Below are positions 24,712 through 34,649 of a stretch of DNA of 64,000 bases, in pieces. Location: contig CAISDJ010000141.1 in assembly GCA_903884105.1 (NCBI GenBank), forward strand, positions 1 to 64,000, given 5' to 3'. This DNA is from an uncultured Pseudomonadota bacterium (GTDB lineage Bacteria; Pseudomonadota; Gammaproteobacteria; Steroidobacterales; Steroidobacteraceae). The notes under the pieces are model-generated. The model saw nothing but the letters and a program-made list of their open reading frames with translations, was not told the origin of the DNA and did not search any database. Within the stretch, counting starts at the first letter, position 1; every line of letters begins with the position of its first letter. The translations under genes were made by a program, and so were the position numbers.

Positions 24712-27096
24712 ATGCCGAAGGCTACCGCATTCAACCTGAAGCGCTTTTTCCTGCTTGCCGGGGGCGGCATGGCTGCCGTGCTGACGGCGGTCGTCGTCGT
24801 GATGGGTACCCGCTACCTGGAAGTCGTCAGGGTCGACCGGCGTGCGGACGTCCTGCGTACCACCCACATCGCGCTCGCTGACCTGCGCTTCGACGTCTCC
24901 CAGATCCAGCAATTCCTGACCGATGTGGCTGCGACTCGCAACGACGATGCCTTCGCCGAGGCGGAGCAGCACTACAAGAGCGCCAAGCGCAACCTCGAAC
25001 GCGTCACGGCCTCCGATCCTTCCCAGAAGGAGGACATGGACCAGCTGCGCGGTACCCTCGACACCGCCTATGCGACAGGCGTCCGCATGGCTACGGCGTA
25101 CATCCAGGAGGGATCGGACGCCGGCAACCAGATCATGAAGGACCCGGTGAACGGCTTCGACTGGTTGAGCGCCGTGCTGATCCGGCGGACCCAGGGCGCC
25201 TACGCGCGAACGCAAGGCGAGCTGCTGCGGGCCGAACGGACGCTCAATTCGTCCATCGACTGGCTGGGGCGCACCAACCTGATCATGTTCGCCGCCCTGT
25301 TCGTGGGCGTACTGGGCCTGTTCGGCTGGGTCTACGACCGGCTGGTGAAGATCATCGGCGCCGAACCGGCGCGGGCACAGGAGCTCCTCGAGCAGCTCGC
25401 AAACACGCACAGCTCGCTGAACGCCACCCGCAGCGGCCAGCCCATGGACATCATGGCACTGTCGCATGCCATCCAGAGCATGATGCAGGACCGCGAAACC
25501 GCGCTCTCCGAAGCGCGGCACGCAAAGATCGCCGCCGAAGCGGCGAGCCAGGCGAAGAGCATGTTCCTCGCCAACATGAGCCACGAAATCCGCACGCCGA
25601 TGAACGGCGTGATCGGCATGACCGAACTGGCGCTCGCGACCGAGCTCACGTCCGTGCAGCGCAGCCACCTCAACATCGTGCGCTCCTCCGCGGAATCGCT
25701 GCTCACGGTCATCAACGACATCCTCGACTTCTCGAAGATCGAGGCCGGCAAGCTCGAGATCGAAAACATCCCGTACTCGCTGCGCAACTGCATCCGGGAG
25801 ACCTTGCTGGCCCTGGGCCAGCGCGCCAGCGAAAAGAGCCTTGAGCTGGCTTGCGAGCTCAGCGAGGAGGTGGAGGATACGCTGGTCGGGGACGGCGGGC
25901 GGATCCGCCAGGTACTGACCAACCTCGTGAGCAACGCGATCAAGTTCAGCGAGCGGGGCACGGTGAAGGTGTCGCTGTCAGTGCTGGACGGAACGCTGCT
26001 GCACTGCTGTGTCGAGGACAACGGCATCGGCATTCCCGCGGAGAAGCTGGAACATATCTTCGAGTCCTTCTCGCAGGCGGACAGCTCGACGACGCGACGC
26101 TTCGGCGGCACCGGACTCGGCCTCACGATCTGCAAGCAGCTTGTCGAACTGATGGGCGGCCGCATCTGGGTGGAAAGCATACCGGGCCTCGGCAGTCGCT
26201 TCCATTTCACGGTCCGCTACGAACCCGCATCCGAGGCCGTCACGCAGTTCAACTCGGAACGCCTGCGCGAACTGGCGTCGCGGCGGATTCTGGTCATCGA
26301 GGACAGCATCGCCGACCAGCGCTGGCTCAAGGCATTGCTGGCCGACACCCCGCTCCAGGTCGACCAGGCGGAGAATGCCGCGATCGCCCGGGAACTCTGG
26401 GACCAGCACCACTACGACCTGGCAGTGCTGGACCTGCGGCTGCCGGATGCGTCAGGGCTCGACCTGCTGCCGTGGCTGCGAGGGCGTCATCCCGAGGCTG
26501 GCATCGTCGTCGTCACCACCGCCGGCTCTCCTGCCGACATGGAACGCTGCCGCGAACTCGGAGCCCGGGGCTTCCTGCACAAGCCGGTGGGCAAGAAGGA
26601 GCTGCAGACTGCGTTGCTGCAATCGCTCAGCAACCCCACATCAGTGCAAGACAAGGCGAACTTCGTCACGAGGGCCCACCTCAGGCGGGCGCAGCGCTCC
26701 CTGAAGATCCTGGTCGCCGAAGACAACCTGGTGAACCAGATGCTCGCGGAAGCCATGCTGGACCAGATGGGTCACAGTGTGAAGCTGGTGGCGGACGGCC
26801 TCGAGGCCGTCCGCGTGGTCGGGGAGCAATCCTTCGACGTGGTATTGATGGACATGCACATGCCCGAGATGGGAGGCGTCGACGCTACCCGGGAAATTCG
26901 CAAGCGCGAGGTCGAGCGCGACCTTGACCGGCTGCCGATCATCGCGCTGACCGCCAACGCGATGGCGGAAGCGGTGACCGAATGCATGGACGCCGGCATG
27001 GACGGCTACGTGAGCAAGCCGATCAAGTCCGAACTGCTGGCTAGGGAAATCGAGCGCTGCACCACGGACTTGCCGCAGCTCGCGAACGCAGTCTAG
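24712..27096 (+). CDS. Membrane hybrid sensor histidine kinase with two receiver domains
   Basis: A 794 aa sensor kinase. Two membrane helices (about 11-33 and 188-208) frame a periplasmic helical bundle (about 35-187) resembling four-helix sensor domains. Then come a HisKA domain with [16 protein letters not shown] (phospho-acceptor His at about 291), an HATPase domain ([31 protein letters not shown]) and two receiver domains with Asp at about 574 ([10 protein letters not shown]) and 714 ([10 protein letters not shown]). No PAS domain or C-terminal Hpt is visible, so a separate Hpt protein is needed for relay. The ligand and output are unknown; the neighbours give no hint. Confidence 0.92.
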   Translation: MPKATAFNLKRFFLLAGGGMAAVLTAVVVVMGTRYLEVVRVDRRADVLRTTHIALADLRFDVSQIQQFLTDVAATRNDDAFAEAEQHYKSAKRNLERVTASDPSQKEDMDQLRGTLDTAYATGVRMATAYIQEGSDAGNQIMKDPVNGFDWLSAVLIRRTQGAYARTQGELLRAERTLNSSIDWLGRTNLIMFAALFVGVLGLFGWVYDRLVKIIGAEPARAQELLEQLANTHSSLNATRSGQPMDIMALSHAIQSMMQDRETALSEARHAKIAAEAASQAKSMFLANMSHEIRTPMNGVIGMTELALATELTSVQRSHLNIVRSSAESLLTVINDILDFSKIEAGKLEIENIPYSLRNCIRETLLALGQRASEKSLELACELSEEVEDTLVGDGGRIRQVLTNLVSNAIKFSERGTVKVSLSVLDGTLLHCCVEDNGIGIPAEKLEHIFESFSQADSSTTRRFGGTGLGLTICKQLVELMGGRIWVESIPGLGSRFHFTVRYEPASEAVTQFNSERLRELASRRILVIEDSIADQRWLKALLADTPLQVDQAENAAIARELWDQHHYDLAVLDLRLPDASGLDLLPWLRGRHPEAGIVVVTTAGSPADMERCRELGARGFLHKPVGKKELQTALLQSLSNPTSVQDKANFVTRAHLRRAQRSLKILVAEDNLVNQMLAEAMLDQMGHSVKLVADGLEAVRVVGEQSFDVVLMDMHMPEMGGVDATREIRKREVERDLDRLPIIALTANAMAEAVTECMDAGMDGYVSKPIKSELLAREIERCTTDLPQLANAV

Positions 27097-27216
27097 GCAG
27101 ACTCCGGACCAGTGACGGGCGGCCGAGAGCAGCCCGGTCCGCGTGAGGTTTCAGTGATGCCCGCCAGCACAGGCCGGCGCCGCATCCACGGGCACCGACC
27201 CTGCCAGGCCTTGGGA

Positions 27217-28359
27217 TCAGGGCCAGAACTTCTTCGTTGCGATCGCGGCGCCCTGTGCGAGGGTTGCCAGCTTCGCCCACACCACGTCCGGATCCACGCC
27301 GCCCGACCCCACGTGGATGCTGAAGCCGCAGTCGGCGGCAGCCATCACGTTGTCGCGGCCGACGAGGTTGGCATAGCGGCCGATGCGCTGTGCCACCAGG
27401 TCCGGATGCTCGATGTAGTTCGACTGCACCTCGATCACGCCCGGCACCAGCACCTTGCCTTCCGGCACCTTGACCGACTCGAAGACGGTCCATTCATGGG
27501 CGTGCCTCGGGTTGGCAGCCTCGAACAGGATCGCGTGCGGCTTGGCCTTCCATACGACGTCGATGATGTCGGCCATCGGCACGTCGCAGTGATGCGGGCC
27601 GGGATAGTTGCCCCAGCACAGGTGCATGCGCACCTTCTCGCGCGGAATGTTCACGAGCGCGCGGTTGAGCGCCTCGACGTGCAGCTCCATGCGGTCGCGG
27701 AATTCCTTGAGGCTCAGGTTGGCAAACTGCGTATGACGGCCCATCGCGAGGTCCGGGCAGTCGATCTGCAGCATGATGCCGGCGTTGGCGATCGCCTCGT
27801 ACTCGTGCCGCAACGCCTCGGCAACTGCAAAGACGTAGTCCTCATGGCTCGGGTAGTAGTCGTTGCGGAAGAAGAACGTCGTCACGCCGGGCGAGGCCGC
27901 GCTCAGGAACAGGCCGGTGGGCGACTGACCCTTCAGGGCGGCCTTCAGCCGCGCGGCATCCCGCTTCGGAGCCTCCATGTCGAGCACGCTGATCGGGCCG
28001 TTGCACGCCGGCGTCTTGCGATGCTTGCGGCCCGGGTCGGCGAACACCCGTGCCTTCGTGTTCGGGTACGCCTCGATGTCCTGGAACAGGAAGCTGTTGC
28101 CGGTGCCGCCGAAGCCGTTCAGTCGGTCCTTGATGTAGGTGGCATAGCTCGGCTTCGACATCTCGCCGTCATTGATGACATCCACGCCCGCCTTGAGCTG
28201 GCGCGACACGACATCCTCGACGGCCTCGGTGATCTTCTGCTCGAGTGCCTTCTGGTCGAGCGGAATGCCGTCCTCGCGCGCGAACATGATCTGCATCAGC
28301 TCTTCCTGACGCGGCAGGCTGCCGACATGGGTGGTCAGGAAACGATTGGGGCTAGGCAT
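27217..28359 (-). CDS. Cobalamin-independent methionine synthase-like protein (MetE C-terminal type)
   Basis: A 380 aa protein equal to the catalytic C-terminal half of MetE. It opens FLTTHVGSLPR, as in the stand-alone family, has VINDGEMSKPSYATYI, then MHLCWGNYPGPHH and AADCGFS, which hold the probable zinc ligands (His, Cys, Glu, Cys). Without the MetE N-terminal half, folate-polyglutamate use cannot be assumed; such short forms serve as methyltransferases with other methyl donors or thiols. No operon partner is adjacent. Confidence 0.85.
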   Translation of the reverse strand: MPSPNRFLTTHVGSLPRQEELMQIMFAREDGIPLDQKALEQKITEAVEDVVSRQLKAGVDVINDGEMSKPSYATYIKDRLNGFGGTGNSFLFQDIEAYPNTKARVFADPGRKHRKTPACNGPISVLDMEAPKRDAARLKAALKGQSPTGLFLSAASPGVTTFFFRNDYYPSHEDYVFAVAEALRHEYEAIANAGIMLQIDCPDLAMGRHTQFANLSLKEFRDRMELHVEALNRALVNIPREKVRMHLCWGNYPGPHHCDVPMADIIDVVWKAKPHAILFEAANPRHAHEWTVFESVKVPEGKVLVPGVIEVQSNYIEHPDLVAQRIGRYANLVGRDNVMAAADCGFSIHVGSGGVDPDVVWAKLATLAQGAAIATKKFWP

Positions 28360-28545
28360 TTGCAGTCCTCACTTTGATGACCGGTTCCGGCCGGCTTCGG
28401 GTTGGCATCCACGGGCGCGCGGGATTATACGGGATGAAGGGGCGACGGATGCTACGCCGGCGCACCCGGTGTACGAACCTTTCCGCCGGCCTGAGGGGTC
28501 ACCCGGAAATGCCCTGATCGCGATCCCGCCGGCAAGTCGCCTATC

Positions 28546-29448
28546 ATGCGGCGGATCATGCAGCGCACCCCGTCCCCATCGCCCGAGCCCGGCCCGTACG
28601 GCAAGCCCCTGTCCGGGTGGCGGCTGCGCATCTACGGCGTGATCTTCGAGTCCGATACCCCCGCCGGCCGGGCGTTCGACGTGGCGCTCGTGTGCCTGAT
28701 CATCGCGAGCGTCGTGGTGGTCGTCCTCGACAGCATGGCCTCGATCCATGCGAACCATCGTGAGCTGCTGACGGCACTCGAATGGGTGTTCACCGTCCTG
28801 TTCACGGTGGAGTACGCAGCCAGGCTGGCCTGCGTTCGCCACCCGCTCAAGTACGCACTGAGCTTCTACGGCATCATCGACCTGCTCGCGGTGCTGCCGA
28901 CCTACCTCGCCGTCCTCGTGCCGGGCCTGCACGCACTGATCGACGTGCGCGTGCTCCGGCTGCTGCGCATCTTCCGTATCCTGAAGCTGGGCGCCTACGT
29001 CGCCGAGTACAGCGCATTGGGGCGCGCGCTGGCGGCGTCGCGGCGCAAGATCCTCGTCTTCCTGTCGTTCGTGCTGATGGTCGTGCTCGTCATGGGCACG
29101 CTGATGTACGTCGTCGAAGGTGCGGAGAACGGCTTCACGAGCATCCCGCTCGGAATCTACTGGGCGATCACGACAATGACCACGGTCGGGTTCGGCGACA
29201 TCACCCCGCACACCAGCCTGGGAAGACTGATTGCGTCAGTGATGATGCTGCTCGGCTGGGGCACGCTGGCAGTGCCAACTGGCATCGTGACGGCTGAATT
29301 CACTGCGCAAAAGCTGCAGGGGCCGGATGGCAGGACGCGCACGTGCCCCGAGTGCCTGAGCGAAGGTCACTCGACTGCAGCGCACTTCTGCCGGGATTGC
29401 GGCGCACCGTTGCCGCCATGGGAGCAAGGCACGACTGGCGCGCCTTGA
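28546..29448 (+). CDS. Voltage-gated-type potassium channel with C-terminal zinc ribbon
   Basis: A 300 aa Kv-like channel. Segments S1-S6 are visible. S4 has regularly spaced basic residues (RVLRLLRIFRILKL: Arg at 135, 138, 141, 144 and Lys at 147) for voltage sensing. The pore helix and selectivity filter TTVGFGD lie at 212-218. After S6 (about 228-252) a cytosolic tail carries four cysteines, CPEC (267-270) and CRDC (282-285), forming a likely zinc ribbon, an uncommon addition. The ATG at 28546 or the internal ATG at 28558 could be used. Confidence 0.88.
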   Translation: MRRIMQRTPSPSPEPGPYGKPLSGWRLRIYGVIFESDTPAGRAFDVALVCLIIASVVVVVLDSMASIHANHRELLTALEWVFTVLFTVEYAARLACVRHPLKYALSFYGIIDLLAVLPTYLAVLVPGLHALIDVRVLRLLRIFRILKLGAYVAEYSALGRALAASRRKILVFLSFVLMVVLVMGTLMYVVEGAENGFTSIPLGIYWAITTMTTVGFGDITPHTSLGRLIASVMMLLGWGTLAVPTGIVTAEFTAQKLQGPDGRTRTCPECLSEGHSTAAHFCRDCGAPLPPWEQGTTGAP

Positions 29449-29473
29449 CAGGGTAGTGAAAGCCATGGTGCCG

Positions 29474-30538
29474 TCAGGGCCTCCCCTTCCAGCCCAGGCC
29501 GCCGAAGTGCAGCGGATCCACATTGTTCTCGGGGCAGACGAACTCGAGGATTTCTTCCTTGGGCACCAGCGCCGCCGTGAAGCTCATGCGGAATTCCCCT
29601 GTCCATGCGTCCGGATCCGTCGCCGTGATCTCCACTTCGAGCTTGCCGAGCGACGGTCGGCGCCAGCGTTCGACGACGTGCAGCTTTTCGGTATGCACGC
29701 CAAAGCCCGGCGTGACCTCGTTGAAGCCCGTGCTGTCGATGACGAGGGTATCGCCCTCCCATCGTGCGATGGAGTGGCCCATCCAGGCAGGATTCCACTC
29801 GTCAGCCGGCGGATGCGGACGACCGTCCATGAACACCTGGCGATGCCCGGGCGTGGTGGCCTCCGTGAGATGCACCATGAGCTCCTTCGTCTGGACCACC
29901 TTGTAGGGGAACAATAGAGCCGTCGGAACGGCGTGCTGCGGCAGGCAGTAGGCCTGCGGACCCTGCGGATAGAGCTGCTGCAGCTGCTTGAACATGTCGC
30001 GGGCCCATGGCTGCATCGGCGGCAGCAGCGCGGCTCGCACTTCCATCGGCGGTGGCACGTTGTACCAGACCCCGCTGAAGTCCATCTTGCCATCCGGCAT
30101 GCGTGGGGTAGGGCCCTCTATCTGCCCCGCCCGCCTGCGCATGTCCATGCCGAGCTGCCCAGGATCATCACCGATGGTGCCGAGGTTGATGCCCCACCCC
30201 ACGTTGACGTCCTGCTTCAGCGCCTGGCCTGCCGCCAGCGTGATGCTCTTCTGTTCGTACGAGCGGTACATGCAGCAGGCAATCGGGATATTGAGATCGT
30301 AAACGCCGGCGACGAGTCCGGTGATCAGGTACTCCCCATTCGGCTGCAGTACGGCAGCCTTGACCTCGCCCGTCCGCGTGTTCGTCACCGAAACGCTCGC
30401 CTCAAGCAGCGTGATCGCTGAGCCGTTCGCATCGAACAGCTTGCCAGACAAGGAAGCCGTTGCGCCCTGCCCCCAGGCGAGAGCGGCGCAGCAGGCACCG
30501 AGCATCAAGGCCAAGTTCCTGAGACTGCCTGTCTTCAC
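29474..30538 (-). CDS. Secreted protein with carboxypeptidase-regulatory-like domain
   Basis: A 354 aa secreted protein starting at GTG 30538, preceded by GAGGAGGAGATC. After the signal peptide (cleavage near residue 23, LAWGQG) comes a carboxypeptidase regulatory-like beta-sandwich (about 28-115; SLSGKLFDANGSAITLLEASVSVTNTRTGEV... YLITGLVAGVYDL). A second part opens DFSGVWYNVPPP and contains GHSIARWEGDTLVIDSTGF and WTGEFRMSF. This second part resembles the secreted protein at 16919-17950 and families next to DUF6152 genes. The function is unknown; a cell-surface or periplasmic binding role is plausible. Confidence 0.8.
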   Translation of the reverse strand: MKTGSLRNLALMLGACCAALAWGQGATASLSGKLFDANGSAITLLEASVSVTNTRTGEVKAAVLQPNGEYLITGLVAGVYDLNIPIACCMYRSYEQKSITLAAGQALKQDVNVGWGINLGTIGDDPGQLGMDMRRRAGQIEGPTPRMPDGKMDFSGVWYNVPPPMEVRAALLPPMQPWARDMFKQLQQLYPQGPQAYCLPQHAVPTALLFPYKVVQTKELMVHLTEATTPGHRQVFMDGRPHPPADEWNPAWMGHSIARWEGDTLVIDSTGFNEVTPGFGVHTEKLHVVERWRRPSLGKLEVEITATDPDAWTGEFRMSFTAALVPKEEILEFVCPENNVDPLHFGGLGWKGRP

Positions 30539-30610
30539 GATCTCCTCCTCATCAGTTCCCCTCCCTGTCCGACGCTCAAGGATAGCCCGTCGACCATCGT
30601 CGGCAGCACG

Positions 30611-32239
30611 CTAGAACACTGCAGCATAGAGAGCGGTGATCGCGCCGATCACGCTCGCCAGCAGAACGCTGTGCCCGAACGTGAAGCGGAACAGCTTGCC
30701 TTCCTCCGAGCGGGCCATCCCGGTGGCGGCCACTGCGACAGCAAGACTCTGCAGGCTGATCATCTTGCCCATCACGCCGCCCGCCGAATTCGCCGCGGCC
30801 ATCAGCACCGGGTTGAACCCGAGCGTGTTGGCGGTCACCACCTGCAGGTTGCCGAACAGCGCATTCGCAGACGTGTCGCTGCCTGTCAGGAACACCGCCA
30901 GCCACCCGAGCATCGCGCTGAAGAACGGAAAGAGGACACCGGTGGCCGCGAAGGCCAGGCCGAGCGTCGCCGTGGCGCCGCTGTAGTTCATCAGGAACGC
31001 GAGGCCGAGCACCGACGCGATCGTGAGCATCGAGAACGCCATCTGCCGGACGACCGACCCGAGCAGGCGGAAGTACCGTCCTGGCGAGACCTTCAGGAAG
31101 ACCGCGGACACGATAGTCGCGAGCGCGCAGGCCGATCCGGCCGCCGACACCCAGTTCAGCGTGTAGATGGCAGGATACGGCGTGGGCGTCGCTACCACGG
31201 GCGCGCCCCTCATGATCAGGTTGTGCAAGCCCGGCCACTCGATCGGGATCGTCACCGCATTGAGCGTGCTGCCGATGACGCCGCTACCCCACAGCAGCAC
31301 GAAGAACACCAGGAAAAGGTACGGCGACCACGCGAACAGCACGCGCCCGAAGCCGTGCCGGGTGATCTGGACGCTGCCTTGCACCTGCCCCGCCAGGATC
31401 ATCGGGCTGTACTGCGTGAAATTGTCCGCGGGTTGCCAGACCTTGAACAGCAGGATCAACCCGAGGATGGCGGTGAGCGCGGCAATGATGTCCACCAGTT
31501 CAGGACCGATGTAACTCGACACGACGAGCTGCATCGACGCAAAGCAGAGCCCGCACACCACCACGGCGGGAAGCACGCCCTTCAGTCCCCGGGGCCCGCA
31601 CATGACGAGGATCAGGTACGCGGGGATGAACAGCGACACCGGCGCACACAACCGGCCGACCCAGAGGCTCAGTTCGTCGAGCGGCAGGCCCGTGATCCCT
31701 GCGAGCGTGATCACCGGAATGCCGATCGAACCGAAGGCCACGGGTGCCGTATTGGCAAGCAGGCAGATGGCTGCCGCGAAGAAAGGCGAAAAGCCGAGAC
31801 CGGTCATCATGGCCGCTGCCACGGCCACCGGCGTCGCGAACCCGGCAGCGCCTTCAATGAAGGCGCCGAGGGCGAACGCGATCAACAACGCTTGCAGGCG
31901 CCGGTCGCTGGTCAGGCCGCCGATGGAATCCTTGATGACTTCGAACTGCCCCGTTTCCACCGTCAGCCTGTAAAGCACGATGGCCCAGAAGACGACCCAG
32001 CCGATCGGGAACAAGCCGAATGCGGCCCCCATCGCCGTCGAGCTGACGACGAGCGTGCCCGGCATGCCGTAGACGCCGATCGCGACCACGATTGCAGTCG
32101 CGAGCCCCGCAAGCGCGGCCATCCATGATGGCTTGCGCAACACGCCGAGCAGCAACAGCAATACGAAGATGGGTGCCCCCGCGGCGAGGGCGGACAAGGC
32201 AAGGCTGCCCGCAATGGGAATGTATTCCTGCTGCCACAT
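30611..32239 (-). CDS. L-lactate/glycolate permease (LldP/GlcA family)
   Basis: A 542 aa inner-membrane permease with about 12-14 hydrophobic segments. Family features include ALGAFIEGAAGFATPVAVAAAMM and the conserved GLPLDELSLWVGRLCAPVSLFIPAYL region. Members import L-lactate, D-lactate and glycolate with protons. The divergent neighbour is glycerate kinase and a hydroxyacid dehydrogenase follows that, so glycolate or lactate uptake feeding C2/C3 metabolism is a reasonable inference. Substrate cannot be told from sequence. Confidence 0.9.
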   Translation of the reverse strand: MWQQEYIPIAGSLALSALAAGAPIFVLLLLLGVLRKPSWMAALAGLATAIVVAIGVYGMPGTLVVSSTAMGAAFGLFPIGWVVFWAIVLYRLTVETGQFEVIKDSIGGLTSDRRLQALLIAFALGAFIEGAAGFATPVAVAAAMMTGLGFSPFFAAAICLLANTAPVAFGSIGIPVITLAGITGLPLDELSLWVGRLCAPVSLFIPAYLILVMCGPRGLKGVLPAVVVCGLCFASMQLVVSSYIGPELVDIIAALTAILGLILLFKVWQPADNFTQYSPMILAGQVQGSVQITRHGFGRVLFAWSPYLFLVFFVLLWGSGVIGSTLNAVTIPIEWPGLHNLIMRGAPVVATPTPYPAIYTLNWVSAAGSACALATIVSAVFLKVSPGRYFRLLGSVVRQMAFSMLTIASVLGLAFLMNYSGATATLGLAFAATGVLFPFFSAMLGWLAVFLTGSDTSANALFGNLQVVTANTLGFNPVLMAAANSAGGVMGKMISLQSLAVAVAATGMARSEEGKLFRFTFGHSVLLASVIGAITALYAAVF

Positions 32240-32356
32240 GGGTCCGCTCTCCGCTCTTCTTGGTTGGCTCGACGGATCGCCTCGGCGGACGGTGCCGGCA
32301 CGAGGTGCAGGCGAGTGTACAGGATCACTTCGCCGTTACATTGCTATAGTCCGGCC

Positions 32357-33634
32357 ATGCATGCAGAGACCGCCCCTACCCTGCTCCGGCACCTCTTCCA
32401 GACCGCCGTCGACGCTGTTTCCGCGGAGCAGGTGCTGCGGGGCCAGCTGCCCGTCGATGCTGCGCCAGGAACAACGATTGTGCTGGGCGCAGGCAAGGCA
32501 GCGGCAGCCATGGCTGCAGTGGCGGCACGCACGCTGCGCGGTCGGGTAACGGGACTCGTGGTGACCCGATATGGGCATGGACTTCCGCTCGAGGCCGGTA
32601 CGGTCATCGAGTGCGTCGAAGCGGCCCATCCGGTCCCTGATGCCGCGGCGCAGCAGGCCGCGAACCGCATGCTCGACCTCGTGCGTGGCGCGAGGGAGGG
32701 CGATCGCATCGTGTTCCTGTTGTCCGGCGGAGCGTCCTCGCTTTTGCCGCTGCCGGCCGCCGGCCTTGAGCTCGACGACAAACGCAAGGTCACCCGCGCC
32801 TTGCTCGACTGCGGCGCCCGCATCGACGAGATCAACTGCGTGCGTCGGCATTTGTCGGCAATCAAGGGAGGTCGCCTGGCTCGCGCGACGCAGGTACCGA
32901 TCCTGACGCTTGCCATCTCCGATGTGCCGGGGAACAACCCCATCGATATCGGTTCGGGACCGACCGTGCCGGATCCCACGACGCTCACCGACGCACGCGA
33001 CGTCATCGCCCGATACCGGCTTGCAGTCCCCGATGCGGTGCGCCTCGCGCTTCAGGATCCGGCCAACGAGACCCCCAAGCCCGCGCCCGACGATGCGACG
33101 CGCCTGACGACACGCATCGTCGCAACGTCGCACGATGCCTTGTCCGCCGCGACTGCCGCTGCACAGGCAGCGGGCTACGAGGTCGTCCTGCTGGGCGAGA
33201 ACCTCGAGGGGGACGCACAGGCGCTGGGCGCCGAGCACGCCGCGCTCGCGCGGAACTACGCGCGACGCCCGGGACGCTGGCTGCTCTTGTCAGGCGGTGA
33301 AACTACCGTCACGGTCCGCGAACGCAATGGCAGGGGCGGACGCAACCTCGAATACCTCGCCGGGCTGGCGGTCGGACTCGATGGCCATCCACGGATCCAT
33401 GCGCTGGCGTGCGATACCGACGGCATCGACGGCACCGAGGACAATGCGGGCGCGGTGCTGACGCCCACCACGCTCGAAGACGCTGCAGCCCGAGGCATCG
33501 ACGGTCGCGACTGCCTGGCCCGCAACCGCACTTACGATCTGTTCGCGGCAGCCGGCGGACTCATCGTCACCGGCCCGACGCGCACGAACGTCAACGATTT
33601 CCGCGCGATCCTCGTCGAGGGCCGTGCGCCTTAG
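32357..33634 (+). CDS. Glycerate 2-kinase (MOFRL/GckA-type)
   Basis: A 425 aa enzyme of the class II glycerate kinase family (DUF4147 N-terminal domain, MOFRL C-terminal domain), phosphorylating D-glycerate to 2-phosphoglycerate. Features are VLGAGKAAAAMAA, GVVVTRYGHG-like GLVVTRYGHGLPLEAGTVIE, FLLSGGASSLLPLPA, VRRHLSAIKGGRLA and, near the C-terminus, TDGIDGTEDNAGA and GLIVTGPTRTNVNDF. The name hydroxypyruvate reductase sometimes given to this family is a legacy error. TATAGT lies six bases before the ATG with no ribosome binding site, so the transcript may be leaderless. It converges on the next gene, overlapping it by 4 bp. Confidence 0.9.
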   Translation: MHAETAPTLLRHLFQTAVDAVSAEQVLRGQLPVDAAPGTTIVLGAGKAAAAMAAVAARTLRGRVTGLVVTRYGHGLPLEAGTVIECVEAAHPVPDAAAQQAANRMLDLVRGAREGDRIVFLLSGGASSLLPLPAAGLELDDKRKVTRALLDCGARIDEINCVRRHLSAIKGGRLARATQVPILTLAISDVPGNNPIDIGSGPTVPDPTTLTDARDVIARYRLAVPDAVRLALQDPANETPKPAPDDATRLTTRIVATSHDALSAATAAAQAAGYEVVLLGENLEGDAQALGAEHAALARNYARRPGRWLLLSGGETTVTVRERNGRGGRNLEYLAGLAVGLDGHPRIHALACDTDGIDGTEDNAGAVLTPTTLEDAAARGIDGRDCLARNRTYDLFAAAGGLIVTGPTRTNVNDFRAILVEGRAP

Positions 33635-34581
33635 GCCAACCGATTGACGGCGGACTGACCCCGCTCCAGCGCATCGAACGCGTCGAGCAGGATCGCGGCC
33701 ATGCCTTCGCGCGCTTCGATCGTGGAGCTGCCGATGTGCGGCAGGATGAAGGCACTGGCCAAGTCGTAGTAACGCGCATCGAGGTTCGGCTCGTTGGTGA
33801 AGACATCGAGTCCCGCCGCGCGCAGCTTGCCCGAGCGCAGCGCTGCGATCAGCGCGTCGTCCTTGACGACATTGCCACGCGCGATGTTCACCACGATGGC
33901 GCCATCAGGCAGCCGTGCGATGCGTTCCTCGTCCAGCAGGTGGTGGGTCTCGGGAGTCAGCGGGCAGGCCAGCATCAGGAACTCGCATTGCGGCAGCAGC
34001 GTGTCGAGCTGCGCGTGATACTTCGCGCCACCCTCTTCCGCCGCAGGCAGCGGCCGGCGGTTGTGATAGTGGATCTCCATGCCGAACGCGGCGGCTCGCG
34101 TCGCGATGGCCTGGCCGATGCGGCCCATGCCCACGACCCCCATGCGCTTGCCGGACAGCTGCACGCCGGGCAGCTGCACCGGGGTCCAGCCGGTCCATTG
34201 ACGACTGTGGATGAGCCGCAGGCTCTCGTTGCCGCGACGCGCGGCGCCGAGGACAAGGAACATCGCCGTTTCGGCCGTCGCATCGGTCAGCACGTCCGGC
34301 GTATTGAAGACGGCAATGCCGCGGGCCTTGGCCGCGACGACATCCACATGGTCGTATCCCACGGAGTACGTGGCGATCATGCGCACCGAGGCGGGCAACG
34401 CCGCGAGGGTGCCGGCGTCCATGCGATCGCCGACCGTGACCATGAGGACATCGCAGCCCTCGGCCTCGCGCAGCAGCGCCTCGCGCGTGAGTCGCTCCCC
34501 GGTTTCGTTGAAACGGGTTGCCCTGCGCGACGCAATCAGTGCACGTACCGACGGCAGGACCGGGAATGTCACCAGCAGCAT
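33631..34581 (-). CDS. D-2-hydroxyacid dehydrogenase (glyoxylate/hydroxypyruvate reductase type)
   Basis: A 316 aa NAD(P)-dependent dehydrogenase. It has the Rossmann motif GVVGMGRIGQAIATRAAAFGM and the catalytic Arg, Glu and His region (NIARGNVVKDDALIAAL; GLDVFTNEPNLD; PHIGSSTIEAREGM). Similarity to GHRB suggests reduction of glyoxylate or hydroxypyruvate to glycolate or glycerate. Since glycerate kinase is directly adjacent, converting hydroxypyruvate to glycerate for that enzyme is a natural role. The ATG at 34581 gives the expected start MLLVTFPV. Confidence 0.9.
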   Translation of the reverse strand: MLLVTFPVLPSVRALIASRRATRFNETGERLTREALLREAEGCDVLMVTVGDRMDAGTLAALPASVRMIATYSVGYDHVDVVAAKARGIAVFNTPDVLTDATAETAMFLVLGAARRGNESLRLIHSRQWTGWTPVQLPGVQLSGKRMGVVGMGRIGQAIATRAAAFGMEIHYHNRRPLPAAEEGGAKYHAQLDTLLPQCEFLMLACPLTPETHHLLDEERIARLPDGAIVVNIARGNVVKDDALIAALRSGKLRAAGLDVFTNEPNLDARYYDLASAFILPHIGSSTIEAREGMAAILLDAFDALERGQSAVNRLA

Positions 34582-34649
34582 GATGGACCTCGACAATGAC
34601 CAGGAACGAGAGTGTAGCGGCGCGCGACGACCGACGCCCGCAGCCTTGA

